From UBA12077 sp963665525 (GTDB lineage: Bacteria > Bacteroidota > Bacteroidia > Bacteroidales > UBA12077): DNA of 64,000 nt. Below are positions 23,992 through 34,238 of the stretch, one piece after another. A program made the translations under genes and the position numbers. Under the pieces are notes generated by a model that was given only the letters and a program-made list of their open reading frames with translations, did no database searches and was not told the origin of the DNA. Position 1 is the first letter of the stretch. Every line of letters starts with the position of its first letter. The stretch spans positions 620,001 to 684,000 of the forward strand of contig OY762280.1 of assembly GCA_963665525.1 (NCBI GenBank), in the 5' to 3' direction.

Positions 23992-26220
23992 TTAATTATT
24001 TGTAATTAAATCTTTCATTAGATTAATATCCATTTTTTTAATTTTGCACTTCAGTAATTGATTTATTTCTTCATCAAAAATTTCGTTAAATTCAATAGAA
24101 CTCTTTCTTAATTTACTATATGCTTTCTCATAATTCTTAATAGCATTAGTAAGGTCTTTTGAGCACCAATAACAATGTCCTAAATTAATGTAATCACTAG
24201 AAGTTTTACTTTGATCTTGAATTTTCTGGTAATAGTTAATCGCAGTATCAAATTTACCCAGAATGAACGAGACCCATGCTATTGGTCTTTGAATTTTATC
24301 ATTGGAAGGGGCTAGGTATTCTACTTTAAAATAGTATTTTAGAGCCTCTTCGTATTTCTCTATTCGTAATAATGTGTGTCCGATATATGCCTGAATATAT
24401 AAATTATCTGGCTCAATTTTTTCTGCTGCTTTATAATATTCTAAGGCTTTACCATGTTCGTTTAAGTTCCTATAACAAATAGCTATTTTCTTAATAATCC
24501 AGGCCTTATTTTCATCTAAAAGTTCAGCACGTTTATAATATGTAAGCGCTTTATTATATTGTCCAATTCTCTGGTAGCAATATCCAATTTTTTCGAATAA
24601 TTCAATATTCCCTTCCTCGGTTTTTTCATTGTTTTTAAATATTTCTACTGCTTTATCAAAATGTTCGTTTTCAAGAAAAAATTCGGCAATATTTCTGGTT
24701 ACTTGTTTGTTTGTAACTATTTTATTGAATGAATTTGTATTTTGAATATCAAATTCCCACTTAAAAATATCTGAAAATTCATCTTTATTGGGATGTAATT
24801 TAAAGAATCGATATAAGTCTTGTAGATATTGAGTAATGATGCTTTTGGTAATGGCAAATTGATTTAAAAGATTTTCATCTTTTGAAACTTCTTCCAAGTT
24901 TTTCATTTCCTCATTGAACATGTCCATCATCATCGATTTGTGAGACTCAGGAATCATCTGTAGGTTAAGACAAAATGAATATTTATCGGAACTACACATA
25001 TGAAAAGATTTTTCTAATTGTTCAACAAAAGGTTGAACATTCGTTTCTTCTTTTTCAACGATTAAATCTATGTATTCATTTTCTTTATAAAATGGGGCAA
25101 ACCAATTGCTAATCTCGCTAAAGAAAGGAAAATGTTTCAATTTTGAAAAAGCACTCATAAAAACATCCGAACCTTCAATTTGCATTTTAGAGAAATCTTG
25201 TAACTTATCTAATAGATCTGGCGAATCTTCAAAAACTTTCTCCCAGTCAGGGTTTTTATCTTCCGAAAAATCTTCAGAAAGTATATTTTCCAGGTCTAGA
25301 TTTTTTTCAATCTTAGGTTGCATTTTCATCATTTCCGGAAGAATTTCTTCTTCCCATTTTTTGGTGATTTTTTCCGTTTCTTTCGATTTAAAAAGTTGGA
25401 TTAGAACTGTTTCAAATTGTTTATCTATTTCGTCTACCTTAGAGAGTTTTAAGATTTGTTTTTCAAGCTCTGGATACAGATTAATTCGTTTGTCATATCG
25501 ATAAAGAGCTAGAACAATACCAATTAAAGCTCTTTGCCATACATGGTTCTCATTGGTATGATAGAAATTAAGTAATGCTATAAATTTATTAGGGTCAAAT
25601 ATACGAAGTAAACTTAAAGTGAGTGCGCTTACAATCAGGCTTTTATCATGCCAAGGGATTTTATTTGAATGACAAATTGAGTGGATAGTCTTATTTTCAG
25701 TCTCATGATAATTATCTGTTAACCATAGAATATGAAATAATTCTTTTAAAGCATCTTGTCTTGACACAATCTTAGATTGATCTGTTTTGTCTTTTGATAA
25801 TTCAATATTACTATCTTTTAATATTTTATCCAGTTCACTATCAAAAGTCAGGTTGTTAATTAAGGAGTAAGTCTCGTCTGATTGATTTTCAAAATCTTTC
25901 TCTAACGACCATTTCATTTTATAAATTCTAAGATCGGAAGTTTCCGTTAACAAACATTCTTTTATTTTATCATTTAATTCTAGGAGCGATCGTTGAACAA
26001 AGACGTATATTTTATCCCGTTCCGGATCATCTACTCCAGAGAAAGAATGTTTTAAGATATTTAAATAGGTATCATTTATCTTCTCTATTTGTACTTGATG
26101 ATACTGGCGTTTAGTATGATTAGCATAAGTAATCAGCTCTTCTATAGCAGTTGTTATTTTACCATTAAGTATTAAGTCTGAGATATGTCGATTATTTTTA
26201 TTAATTTCTGTAGAATTCAT
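23992..26220 (-). CDS. Large TPR protein of unknown function
   Basis: I start at 26220 (742 residues), where AGAGAAAAA precedes the ATG; the frame is open to a Met at 26256. There is no signal peptide. The first 500 residues are helical and highly charged, without a recognised catalytic motif (an acidic stretch EDFSEDKNPDWEKVFED lies in the middle). The C-terminal third is a run of about five classical TPR units (GYCYQRIGQYNKALTYYKRA, KIAICYRNLNEHGKALEYYK, GHTLLRIEKYEEALKYYFK). It is probably a scaffold in the cytoplasm. The gene stands alone on the minus strand, divergent from the HELTH membrane protein gene. Confidence 0.8.
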   Translation of the reverse strand: MNSTEINKNNRHISDLILNGKITTAIEELITYANHTKRQYHQVQIEKINDTYLNILKHSFSGVDDPERDKIYVFVQRSLLELNDKIKECLLTETSDLRIYKMKWSLEKDFENQSDETYSLINNLTFDSELDKILKDSNIELSKDKTDQSKIVSRQDALKELFHILWLTDNYHETENKTIHSICHSNKIPWHDKSLIVSALTLSLLRIFDPNKFIALLNFYHTNENHVWQRALIGIVLALYRYDKRINLYPELEKQILKLSKVDEIDKQFETVLIQLFKSKETEKITKKWEEEILPEMMKMQPKIEKNLDLENILSEDFSEDKNPDWEKVFEDSPDLLDKLQDFSKMQIEGSDVFMSAFSKLKHFPFFSEISNWFAPFYKENEYIDLIVEKEETNVQPFVEQLEKSFHMCSSDKYSFCLNLQMIPESHKSMMMDMFNEEMKNLEEVSKDENLLNQFAITKSIITQYLQDLYRFFKLHPNKDEFSDIFKWEFDIQNTNSFNKIVTNKQVTRNIAEFFLENEHFDKAVEIFKNNEKTEEGNIELFEKIGYCYQRIGQYNKALTYYKRAELLDENKAWIIKKIAICYRNLNEHGKALEYYKAAEKIEPDNLYIQAYIGHTLLRIEKYEEALKYYFKVEYLAPSNDKIQRPIAWVSFILGKFDTAINYYQKIQDQSKTSSDYINLGHCYWCSKDLTNAIKNYEKAYSKLRKSSIEFNEIFDEEINQLLKCKIKKMDINLMKDLITNN

Positions 26221-26392
26221 TTTTTCTCTTTCGATTATTTTATTTAGGAAGGTCAAATACTGTTCCTATTTTAATTTATGACAAGATAGTAAGAAAATAA
26301 GTGAAAAATGATGTAATAATGTCATAAAATATATTTGAATCCTCATTTTAAAGCTGATTTTTATTATATCTTTAATTGATAAAGAAACTAAT

Positions 26393-27007
26393 ATGAATAA
26401 TTTAATTAGTACCATCGAAATCGCATTTTTTATAATGCTTCCTCTGGTTATTTTCTACAGACAGACCAGGTGGCAAGCTAAATATTATATTTTATCGATT
26501 GGAATCTTATATTCAATCTGGTATTTAAGCTATATGTTATTGCATGAGCTAACTCATTGGTTGGGAGCATCGATAGTAGGAAAGGAAGTAACAAATTATC
26601 AGCTCATTCCTCATTTCTGGAAAGGGAACTTTGGCACAGGTTTTATTGAATATGATTTTAGAGGAGATCGAAGAGATTTTTTTATCATCATATTGCCATA
26701 CGTGCGCGATATTATTTTTCTTTTGGTTGGATATATCCTTTTAAAACGAGAGCTTATTAAGAATCTATTTTTAGCAGGTTTAATTTTTGTAATGTTGATA
26801 TTAAGTCCACTGTACGATATTAGCAATAATTACATTGCGTATTTATTAGGAGCTTTAAACGATTTTAATGCATTAAGTATTTCTTCTAGCCGATTAATTA
26901 CTAACACAATAGGGGTTTTGTCTATGGCTGTTGCTCTGGTAATAACATATAAATCTATTCGATTAAATATTGGGGTTGTAATTAGCAATTACCAAACCAA
27001 AGTTTAA
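26393..27007 (+). CDS. Membrane protein with a zinc-peptidase-like HELTH motif
   Basis: 204 residues with five or six membrane spans and no signal peptide. MLLHELTHWLGASIVG (about residues 48-63) contains HExxH inside or next to a membrane helix, as in site-2 (M50) and related intramembrane metalloproteases. A further candidate ligand, an Asp in LSPLYDISNNY, lies about 90 residues later, in the spirit of the M50 NPDG/NxxPxxxxD site but not a clear match. No PDZ domain is visible. It may be a peptidase-like protein of a small uncharacterised family or simply a fold relative. Neighbours give no hint. Confidence 0.55.
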   Translation: MNNLISTIEIAFFIMLPLVIFYRQTRWQAKYYILSIGILYSIWYLSYMLLHELTHWLGASIVGKEVTNYQLIPHFWKGNFGTGFIEYDFRGDRRDFFIIILPYVRDIIFLLVGYILLKRELIKNLFLAGLIFVMLILSPLYDISNNYIAYLLGALNDFNALSISSSRLITNTIGVLSMAVALVITYKSIRLNIGVVISNYQTKV

Positions 27008-27122
27008 TGATATTTTATGTTCTATAAAATAGATTTTTATATTCTACAATATTTACTTTTTAACAGCTAATTTATAATTTGCACATATCTAATTACCATT
27101 GTTTCATTTAAAATAATGTAAT

Positions 27123-27368
27123 ATGAGAGTTGCAAATTATCATTCGAAAATTAACACTGCACAAAATTTACTTGAGAATTTTAAAGAAAGTGTCATGGAG
27201 ATTTTTTGGGAAGAAGATCCATTTGAATTTTGCAGTTCACGATCACTCTTACCATTAATTCAGGAAGACCTGGAATATTCTATTAAGGAACTACACCTAA
27301 AAGAACAAGATCAATTGTTTTATATACAAAAAATAGAAAATCTTTTGGGTGAATATTGCGAAGATTAG
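27123..27368 (+). CDS. Small protein of unknown function
   Basis: 81 residues, acidic, with one predicted helix-rich core and no signal peptide or membrane span. Two Cys (one in FEFCSSRS, one in the terminal EYCED) are present. I do not recognise the family. It lies 115 bases after the HELTH protein gene and 160 bases before the TPR regulator gene, so it may be transcribed alone. Kept as a real gene because the composition is protein-like and the spacing to its neighbours is normal. Confidence 0.5.
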   Translation: MRVANYHSKINTAQNLLENFKESVMEIFWEEDPFEFCSSRSLLPLIQEDLEYSIKELHLKEQDQLFYIQKIENLLGEYCED

Positions 27369-27528
27369 AAGTAGTAAATCGAAATTTCTTTCTTTACATA
27401 GGTTAATATCTGGGAGTTTAAGCTGTTAAAAAGCTATATTTTAATTTAAATAATTATTTTTATGCCCTATTGTAGAAAAAAGGTTTATAGCTAGATAAAC
27501 CAAATAAATTATCATTCAGGAAATAAAA

Positions 27529-29271
27529 ATGATTTCGAAAGTTCGATTATTATTAAGTCTCTTATTGTTTTATCAAAGTTATCTGACTTATGGTAACAGC
27601 TCAAGACTAGATAGCCTTATTCAAAAAGTTGAAATTATTGATGATGAAATTGCTAAATGTGATTTATATAATCATATTGCAGAGGAGTATATTGACATTG
27701 ATCCATATATGACATTTAAATATGCCGAGAAGGGATTGAATCTTTCTTTATCCTTAAATTATGAACTAGGAATGGCTTATTCATATTTTGTACAAGGAGA
27801 AGTGAGTGAAGAGTTAAGTCGTTATAATGAAGCCATTGATAATTACGTTTCGGCATTAATTATATTTAAACATGTAGAAAGACAAGATGATATAGCAGAA
27901 ACCAATTATCGTTTAGGTAGAATCTGTAAAACTACAGGAAATTATGAAAAAGGATTGGAATATTGCCTCAATGCATTACGAATTAGAGAAACGCAAGATG
28001 AGCCTCTAAAAGTTTCACGTATATATAATACCTTAGGGAGTATTTACAAATACTTAGGAGATAATAATTTGGCATTGGAGTATTACTTGAAATGCAAGGA
28101 CATCCAAGAAAAATATAGACAGGGTGGTATTTCATCAGGAACATATAATTACATTGGGATTATTTATAAACGGTTGGGGCGTGAAGAAGAAGCTCTACAA
28201 TATTATAAGAAAAGTTTACAGATTAGAGAAGAGGATGGTGATTCCTTGTTAATGGCTTCATCATATAATAATATTGCTGCTTATTACTTAGATAAATCTG
28301 AATTGGACTCTGCCTTTAAATATCTGCAAATGAGCAGGATGCTTAAAGAAAAATATGGTGATAAAGAAAGTCTTGTAAATATCTATAGCAATTATTCTGA
28401 TTATTATTATCAAGTTAAAGATTTTAATAAAGCACTTGAGTTTAGAAAAAGATCTTTGGAAATAGCGCAGGAGTTAAATCTCTCATTGTCTGTAAGTTCT
28501 TCTTATTTAGATTTAAATTATATTTACCAGGCTAAGGGTGATTACAAGCAAGCATTAGATTATCATATAAAATATACACAAATTAATGATAGTATATACG
28601 ATGTGGATAAATCCATGCGGATTGCTCAATTAGCTATGATCTATGATACTGAACTGAAACAGATTGAGCATGAATTAGAGGATCAAAAAAGAAAATTCGT
28701 CAATTTTATTATTTATGGAGCTTTATTCTTTTTAGTTGTTATTCTATTTTTTATTTATAGAAGTCAAAAATCGAAAATAAATCGACAACAGTTGGAACAG
28801 GCTAACTTAAAACTAGAAAAAGAAAACCTGGCAAAAGATCTGGATACGAAAAAAAGAGAGTTGACAAGAAATATAATCCATCTGACCGAAAAGAACGAAC
28901 TGCTTTTTAATCTTAAAAAAACTCTGCAAAAGCTGAAGTGTAATTTAAAAGCTGAAAATAAACCATCTATACAAGCTGTTATTAATGAAATGACGGTAAG
29001 TTATAATAATAAAATGTGGGATGAATTTGAAGTTCATTTTATTAATGTGCATGAGGATTTTTACAATAATCTTTATAAAAGCCATCCGGACTTAACTCAA
29101 AATGAAAAACGATTAGCGGCATTTCTTAAATTAAATATGTCTTCAAAAGAAATTTCCATGATTACGAAACAGTCTGTCCATAGTATTACGGTCGCTAGAA
29201 CTAGACTTAGAAAAAAACTTGATCTTGCCAATACAGATATTAGTCTCGTATCTTATTTAGAGAAGTTTTAA
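27529..29271 (+). CDS. TPR membrane regulator with C-terminal LuxR-like HTH
   Basis: 580 residues: signal/anchor at the N-terminus, then about seven or eight TPR units from residue 45 to 360 (LGRICKTTGNYEKGLEYCLNAL, LGSIYKYLGDNNLALEYYLK and others), a membrane span near 390-411 (FVNFIIYGALFFLVVILFFIYR split here), a coiled coil of about 60 residues, and a C-terminal helix-turn-helix (KRLAAFLKLNMSSKEISMI and ITVARTRLRKKL). This architecture is common in Bacteroidota as a one-component regulator with a periplasmic sensor. It sits directly upstream of susC/susD and the phosphatase genes on the same strand, 267 bases away, and may control them. Confidence 0.82.
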   Translation: MISKVRLLLSLLLFYQSYLTYGNSSRLDSLIQKVEIIDDEIAKCDLYNHIAEEYIDIDPYMTFKYAEKGLNLSLSLNYELGMAYSYFVQGEVSEELSRYNEAIDNYVSALIIFKHVERQDDIAETNYRLGRICKTTGNYEKGLEYCLNALRIRETQDEPLKVSRIYNTLGSIYKYLGDNNLALEYYLKCKDIQEKYRQGGISSGTYNYIGIIYKRLGREEEALQYYKKSLQIREEDGDSLLMASSYNNIAAYYLDKSELDSAFKYLQMSRMLKEKYGDKESLVNIYSNYSDYYYQVKDFNKALEFRKRSLEIAQELNLSLSVSSSYLDLNYIYQAKGDYKQALDYHIKYTQINDSIYDVDKSMRIAQLAMIYDTELKQIEHELEDQKRKFVNFIIYGALFFLVVILFFIYRSQKSKINRQQLEQANLKLEKENLAKDLDTKKRELTRNIIHLTEKNELLFNLKKTLQKLKCNLKAENKPSIQAVINEMTVSYNNKMWDEFEVHFINVHEDFYNNLYKSHPDLTQNEKRLAAFLKLNMSSKEISMITKQSVHSITVARTRLRKKLDLANTDISLVSYLEKF

Positions 29272-29322
29272 AGAACTCTACTATCTAAATCCAATAATAC
29301 TTTAATCATATTGATCAAATTC

Positions 29323-29437
29323 TGTATTATTTCGTGTATAATGAAAATTTCTAATTTAAAATTTCTAAACATCAAATAATCAACATATTAAAATCTGGTT
29401 GTATTGTTCTTGTATGGTTGTTTTAATACTTCTGTAT
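29323..29437 (+). promoter_or_regulatory. Cluster of TGTAT repeats upstream of susC
   Basis: TGTAT occurs at 29323, 29335, 29400, 29411 and 29433 on the plus strand within 115 bases. The last three are 11 and 22 bases apart, i.e. on one face of the helix. About half an occurrence would be expected by chance in a gap of this size. It is a candidate binding array for the upstream TPR/HTH regulator. Confidence 0.4.
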
Positions 29438-29538
29438 TGTAATAGTAGTTAGTGTTCTTATCAGTTTCTTAGTGTTACAACATACATTCGGGGAATCGAA
29501 ATTCATTTTATTAATTAAACCCTAAAAATTTATAATGT

Positions 29539-32500
29539 ATGAAACAAACTACATTAAGTTTACTGTTAATTCTATTATGTGTACAATTTTCCTTTGCACA
29601 AGGAATTGATGTCACAGGAGTAGTAACCAATGCAACTACAGGCGAATCAGTTCCAGGAGCCTCTGTAGTTGTTAAAGGTACTACAATAGGAGCCAGTACT
29701 GATATGGATGGAAAATACAGTATTACGGCAACCAATGAGAATGCGATCCTTGTTTTTTCATTTATTGGTATGAAAACTCAGGAAGTAGCAATTAATCAAC
29801 AATCTATTATTAATGTTGTACTAGAAGAAGAAACAGTTGGCCTTGATGAGGTTGTTGTTGTGGCTTATGGTACAACAAAAAAGAAATCTTTTACAGGATC
29901 GGCAACTGTAGTAAAGGCAGAAAAAGTATCAAAGATTCCTGTAACTTCATTTGAGAAAGCGCTTGCAGGAAACATTCCAGGAGTTCAAATTGCAAATAGT
30001 ACAGGTCAGCCTGGTTCTGGTACAGAAATTAGAGTTAGAGGTATGGGATCGTTTTCTGCTTCCAATGAGCCACTTTATGTAATCGATGGAATACCTGTAA
30101 CATCAGGAGGTTTACATACTGAGACAAGTTCAAGTAGTACATCTCCTAACCCAGGAAATGTGATGTCGTCTATTCCTGCTGGTGATATAGAATCTATTAC
30201 AGTTCTTAAAGATGCTGCGGCAGCATCGCTTTATGGTTCAAGAGCAGCGAATGGAGTTATTCTTATTACTACGAAACAAGGTCGTGAGGGAGTAACAAAG
30301 TATAGTTTAAAAACTTCATATGGGGTTTCTGATTTTGCTGTGGATAATTTTAAAACAGTATCGGGCGAAGATTTTACCATGTTACATAGAGAAGAGTTAG
30401 AAAATTATTATGGTGTAGGAGCTCCTGAAGTTGAGGAGATTATGGAAGAAGAAGGATTTAATGAACCTGAAGGAGGATATGTTGATTGGTATGATTATTT
30501 ATTCAGAAAAGGAAAAACCAGTAATATAGAATTGTCTGCTACAGGAGGTACAGAAAAAACCAAGTTCTATATCTCAGGGAGTGTTTTTGATCAGGAAGGT
30601 GTTGCATTAACTTCAGATCTTAAAAGATATTCAGGAAGAATTAATATATCGCATGATGTAAGTAAAATGATAACTATAGGTATGAATATTTTAAATTCAT
30701 ACTCAGAACAGAACATTGTAGATGGAGGGACTAATTATTTTAATCCAATGTATAATGTAAGTAGAAACTGTTTTCCAACTGAAGGTCCATATGATGAAAA
30801 TGGAGATTACAGACCAGAAATACAGAGTGGATATTATAATTTATTGCGTGAGTATGAGTTGAATGAAAGAAGTGCTAATTTATGGAGAAGCATGAACAGA
30901 GCATACTTAGAAATCAGACCTTTTGATTTTCTAACTTTCCGTTCTACAAATAGTTACGATAGAATAAATAATGATGAGTTGCGATATGCTTCACCTTTAT
31001 CACGATCAGGAGAAGATGTAAATGGTTTTGTGAGAAATACCAATCGTAAAAATATTAGAACAACTACATCTAACCTTTTAACATTCGAGAAAACATTTTT
31101 AGATCTTCATAATGTGAATCTAATTGCTGCATTTGAAGCAGAAGAGGAACGTACGTCCCGCTATTATGCCGAAGGTGAAAATCTTCCAAATGAAACTTTA
31201 AATAACATTGGAGTAACATCAACACCTGTTAAAGCAAGTGGTTATGATGATGGTTCATCAATGATGTCGTTTTTATCAAGATTAAATTATGATTATAAAA
31301 ACAAATACTATATGTCGGCAAGCTTCCGTCGTGATGGTAGTTCAAAACTTGGTACTGATGAGCGATGGGCTAACTTCTGGTCTGTTTCGGGAGCATGGAG
31401 AATTTCCAGTGAGAAATTTATGGAAAGTTTCGAATTTATTGATGATTTAAAACTTAGGGCTTCGTACGGAACAAATGGTACTTTGCCTCCTGGTAGGTTT
31501 GAACATTTAGCACTATACTCATATTCTTATGATTATAATGGATCTCCAGCTGCAGTTGAAAGTCAAATTGCGAATCCTAACTTAACCTGGGAAAAGAATG
31601 CAAACTTTAATGTTGGAGCTGAATTTACTTTCATTAACAGAATTAGTGGTTCTGTAGAATATTTTAAACGTCATACCAAAGACCTGTTGATGTATATGCC
31701 AATTTCTCCTGTTACAGGATTTGATAATACATGGAGAAATATTGGTGAAATGGATAATACAGGTTGGGAAATTGGATTAAGAACTAAGAATATTGAAAAG
31801 ACTCATTTTACCTGGACATCATCTTTTTCATATACAACGGTTAATAATGAAATTGTTAAGTTAAACGATGGTGAAGATATTATTGATGGAGCTTATATTC
31901 GAAGAGAAGGAGAAGCTTATAATACATTCTGGATGCCACTTTGGGCAGGAGTTAATCCTGATGATGGTTCTCCATTATGGTATATTGTGGATGAAGATGG
32001 AAATGTGACGGGTGAAAAAACAGGAAATATCGAAGAAGCTGATTTTGCTATCGCAGGTAAAGCTGATCCTGATTTCTTTGGAAGTTTTGGTAATGAGTTT
32101 TCTTACAAAGGAATTAATTTATCTTTCTTATTTACCTTTTCTGTAGGAGGACAGTTGTATTACAGTTCCGGATACAAATCTTGGAATGATGGTTACAAAT
32201 CTAAATATGCCATCCAGGAAAGCCAGCTTGATAGGTGGCAACAGCCAGGGGATAATGCAACACATCCAAAACGAATTTGGAAAGGAAATAATGATTCTGA
32301 CGATACATCTTCCCGCTTTATTCTTGATAATGATTACTTAAGATTAAAGGATATTACTCTTTCATATACTTTACCTGCAAAAATTACTCAAAAGGTTAAG
32401 GTTGATAAAGTATCTGTTTATGTTCAGGCTACAAATTATTTGACATGGGCCGAACAAGATGTATGTGATCCAGAGCAGCGCTCAAATGGTTATACAACGT

Positions 32501-32553
32501 TTGAAATGCCTAATATGAAAACCATTACAGGTGGTATCGAAATTGGCTTTTAA
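29539..32553 (+). CDS. SusC-like TonB-dependent outer-membrane receptor
   Basis: 1004-residue TonB-linked porin that pairs with the SusD lipoprotein to import a bound ligand across the outer membrane. A signal peptide (MKQTTLSLLLILLCVQFSFAQ) is followed by a carboxypeptidase-like regulatory domain (about 25-100, VTGVVTNATTGESVPGASVVVKG), then the TonB-box-like DEVVVVAYGTTKKKSFTGS, the plug domain (GNIPGVQIANSTGQPG, IRVRGMGSFSASNEPLYVIDG) and a C-terminal barrel ending GGIEIGF. No glycoside hydrolase is nearby; phosphatases follow instead. It is preceded by a TGTAT-rich gap and is 23 bases before susD. Confidence 0.95.
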   Translation: MKQTTLSLLLILLCVQFSFAQGIDVTGVVTNATTGESVPGASVVVKGTTIGASTDMDGKYSITATNENAILVFSFIGMKTQEVAINQQSIINVVLEEETVGLDEVVVVAYGTTKKKSFTGSATVVKAEKVSKIPVTSFEKALAGNIPGVQIANSTGQPGSGTEIRVRGMGSFSASNEPLYVIDGIPVTSGGLHTETSSSSTSPNPGNVMSSIPAGDIESITVLKDAAAASLYGSRAANGVILITTKQGREGVTKYSLKTSYGVSDFAVDNFKTVSGEDFTMLHREELENYYGVGAPEVEEIMEEEGFNEPEGGYVDWYDYLFRKGKTSNIELSATGGTEKTKFYISGSVFDQEGVALTSDLKRYSGRINISHDVSKMITIGMNILNSYSEQNIVDGGTNYFNPMYNVSRNCFPTEGPYDENGDYRPEIQSGYYNLLREYELNERSANLWRSMNRAYLEIRPFDFLTFRSTNSYDRINNDELRYASPLSRSGEDVNGFVRNTNRKNIRTTTSNLLTFEKTFLDLHNVNLIAAFEAEEERTSRYYAEGENLPNETLNNIGVTSTPVKASGYDDGSSMMSFLSRLNYDYKNKYYMSASFRRDGSSKLGTDERWANFWSVSGAWRISSEKFMESFEFIDDLKLRASYGTNGTLPPGRFEHLALYSYSYDYNGSPAAVESQIANPNLTWEKNANFNVGAEFTFINRISGSVEYFKRHTKDLLMYMPISPVTGFDNTWRNIGEMDNTGWEIGLRTKNIEKTHFTWTSSFSYTTVNNEIVKLNDGEDIIDGAYIRREGEAYNTFWMPLWAGVNPDDGSPLWYIVDEDGNVTGEKTGNIEEADFAIAGKADPDFFGSFGNEFSYKGINLSFLFTFSVGGQLYYSSGYKSWNDGYKSKYAIQESQLDRWQQPGDNATHPKRIWKGNNDSDDTSSRFILDNDYLRLKDITLSYTLPAKITQKVKVDKVSVYVQATNYLTWAEQDVCDPEQRSNGYTTFEMPNMKTITGGIEIGF

Positions 32554-32576
32554 GGATCATTTAAACGTTTGAAAAT

Positions 32577-34079
32577 ATGAATAAAACGATAAAAAATATT
32601 ATTATGAAATATATAACGAAATTACTTTTGATAGTGCTTTGTATTGGAGTACTATCATGTGATGAAGATTTTTTGGATCAGGTTCCCAGTAATCAACAAT
32701 CCCCAGATGTAATTAAGATTGTTAGTGATGCTCAGGTAGTATTAAACGGAGCTTATGATTTAATGCAGTCAACATCGTATTACAATTCAGCTGTTATTAC
32801 AAGAAATGATGTAAGAGCTGATGATATGCAAACAGCAGAATACGGAAGACTTGATGATGAATATCTTTATGAATATGATACTGATCAGTTCTCAACTTCT
32901 GTTTGGTCTCATCCTTTTACTATATTACGACAGGTAAATAGTATTATAGCATTCATAGATGGTATAGAAGCCAATTCAGATACGGAAATTGAATTGAAAG
33001 ATGAAATTAAAGGGCAAGCATATACTATTAGAGCTCTTGTACACTTTAATCTTTGTAATATGTTTGGGGCTCCATATTCTCACGATGGAGGAACATCTTT
33101 AGGAGTACCTGTAGTAACAAGAGTTATTGCTCCTGATGAGGTATTAACAAGAAATACGGTTGCAGAAGTATATCAACAGGTTATTAGTGATTTAAATATA
33201 GCTATACCATTATTGTCTGAAGACGATTCATATAATAAAATAAATACATGGGCGGCAAAAACATTATTAGCTCGTACTTATTTATATATGGAAGATAATG
33301 AAAATGCATATGCTGTAGCTACAGATATTATTGCAAATGGTCCTTATGAATTATTAAGTAGAGATGAGTATGTTGATTCATGGTCAGAAGAATCAACATC
33401 AGAATCTATTTTCTCTATTATTAATTCTCAAACAGATGATGCTGGATTGGAAAGTGTTGCTAACTTATCAGACCCGGGTGGATACGGACAATTTATCGCA
33501 ACACAGGATTTTATTGATTTAATGGCAGCAGATCCCGATGATATCAGGAGAGAAATGCTTTATATTGATCAAACAAGTGATTCAGAAGATACTTTGACTT
33601 GGGGTAGAGTATTAAAATACCCTGGAAAAGGAAATACCAAATCAGTTGTTGTTGATCATGAGGTTAATGGTTCTGATTTAGAATCTGCTTCGTACACTAG
33701 TAATGTTCCTGTTTTTAGACTATCAGAGGTTTATTTAATAGCTGCAGAAGCTGCAATTAAAGAGAATGAGGTAGGAAATGCAGAATTTTATTTGAACGAG
33801 ATCGTAGAACGTGCAAATCCGGCAGCTACTGTTGCTCAAGCTGATGTTACTTTAGACAGAATATTATTGGAAAGAAGAAAAGAGTTGGTAGCAGAAGGGC
33901 ATCGATTATTCGATTTGATCAGAAATAAAAGAAATATTGTTAGAATGAGTTCGGATCGAGTATTTGATACTTCAACGCCGTTGTCTATTGCATATGATGA
34001 TTACAGAGTTATTTTCCCAATACCACGAGATGAGTTAAATGTAAGCTCAATGACTCAAAATCCTGGTTATGCAAATTAG
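32577..34079 (+). CDS. SusD/RagB-family surface lipoprotein
   Basis: 500-residue ligand-binding lipoprotein that caps the SusC barrel on the cell surface. A Met at 32604 would give a tidier lipoprotein signal (MKYITKLLLIVLCIGVLSC); the earlier start is 9 codons upstream. The lipobox Cys follows GVLS and then the acidic DEDFLDQVP. Helical TPR-like core with GQAYTIRALVHFNLCNMFG and the C-terminal SusD signature ERRKELVAEGHRLFDLIR and IPRDEL. The ligand is unknown. Its partner is the SusC gene just upstream; the following phosphatases suggest a phosphorylated compound. Confidence 0.94.
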   Translation: MNKTIKNIIMKYITKLLLIVLCIGVLSCDEDFLDQVPSNQQSPDVIKIVSDAQVVLNGAYDLMQSTSYYNSAVITRNDVRADDMQTAEYGRLDDEYLYEYDTDQFSTSVWSHPFTILRQVNSIIAFIDGIEANSDTEIELKDEIKGQAYTIRALVHFNLCNMFGAPYSHDGGTSLGVPVVTRVIAPDEVLTRNTVAEVYQQVISDLNIAIPLLSEDDSYNKINTWAAKTLLARTYLYMEDNENAYAVATDIIANGPYELLSRDEYVDSWSEESTSESIFSIINSQTDDAGLESVANLSDPGGYGQFIATQDFIDLMAADPDDIRREMLYIDQTSDSEDTLTWGRVLKYPGKGNTKSVVVDHEVNGSDLESASYTSNVPVFRLSEVYLIAAEAAIKENEVGNAEFYLNEIVERANPAATVAQADVTLDRILLERRKELVAEGHRLFDLIRNKRNIVRMSSDRVFDTSTPLSIAYDDYRVIFPIPRDELNVSSMTQNPGYAN

Positions 34080-34136
34080 TAGTTTATTTAGGTGACTCAT
34101 GGGTTAAAGTTTTAGGTTTGAATTTAGTTAATGAAG

Positions 34137-34170
34137 AGGTTGTCGAACCTCGAGTTCGACAACCTTTCTT
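34137..34170 (+). terminator. 12-bp hairpin downstream of susD
   Basis: AGGTTGTCGAAC pairs exactly with GTTCGACAACCT around CTCGA, followed by TTCTT. It may end or attenuate the susCD transcript before the phosphoesterase gene. Confidence 0.6.
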
Positions 34171-34238
34171 AACAAATGCTTAGAAAGATAATGAGAAATA
34201 AATATTAAGTATTGATGCATTTATAATAATATCAAGAA

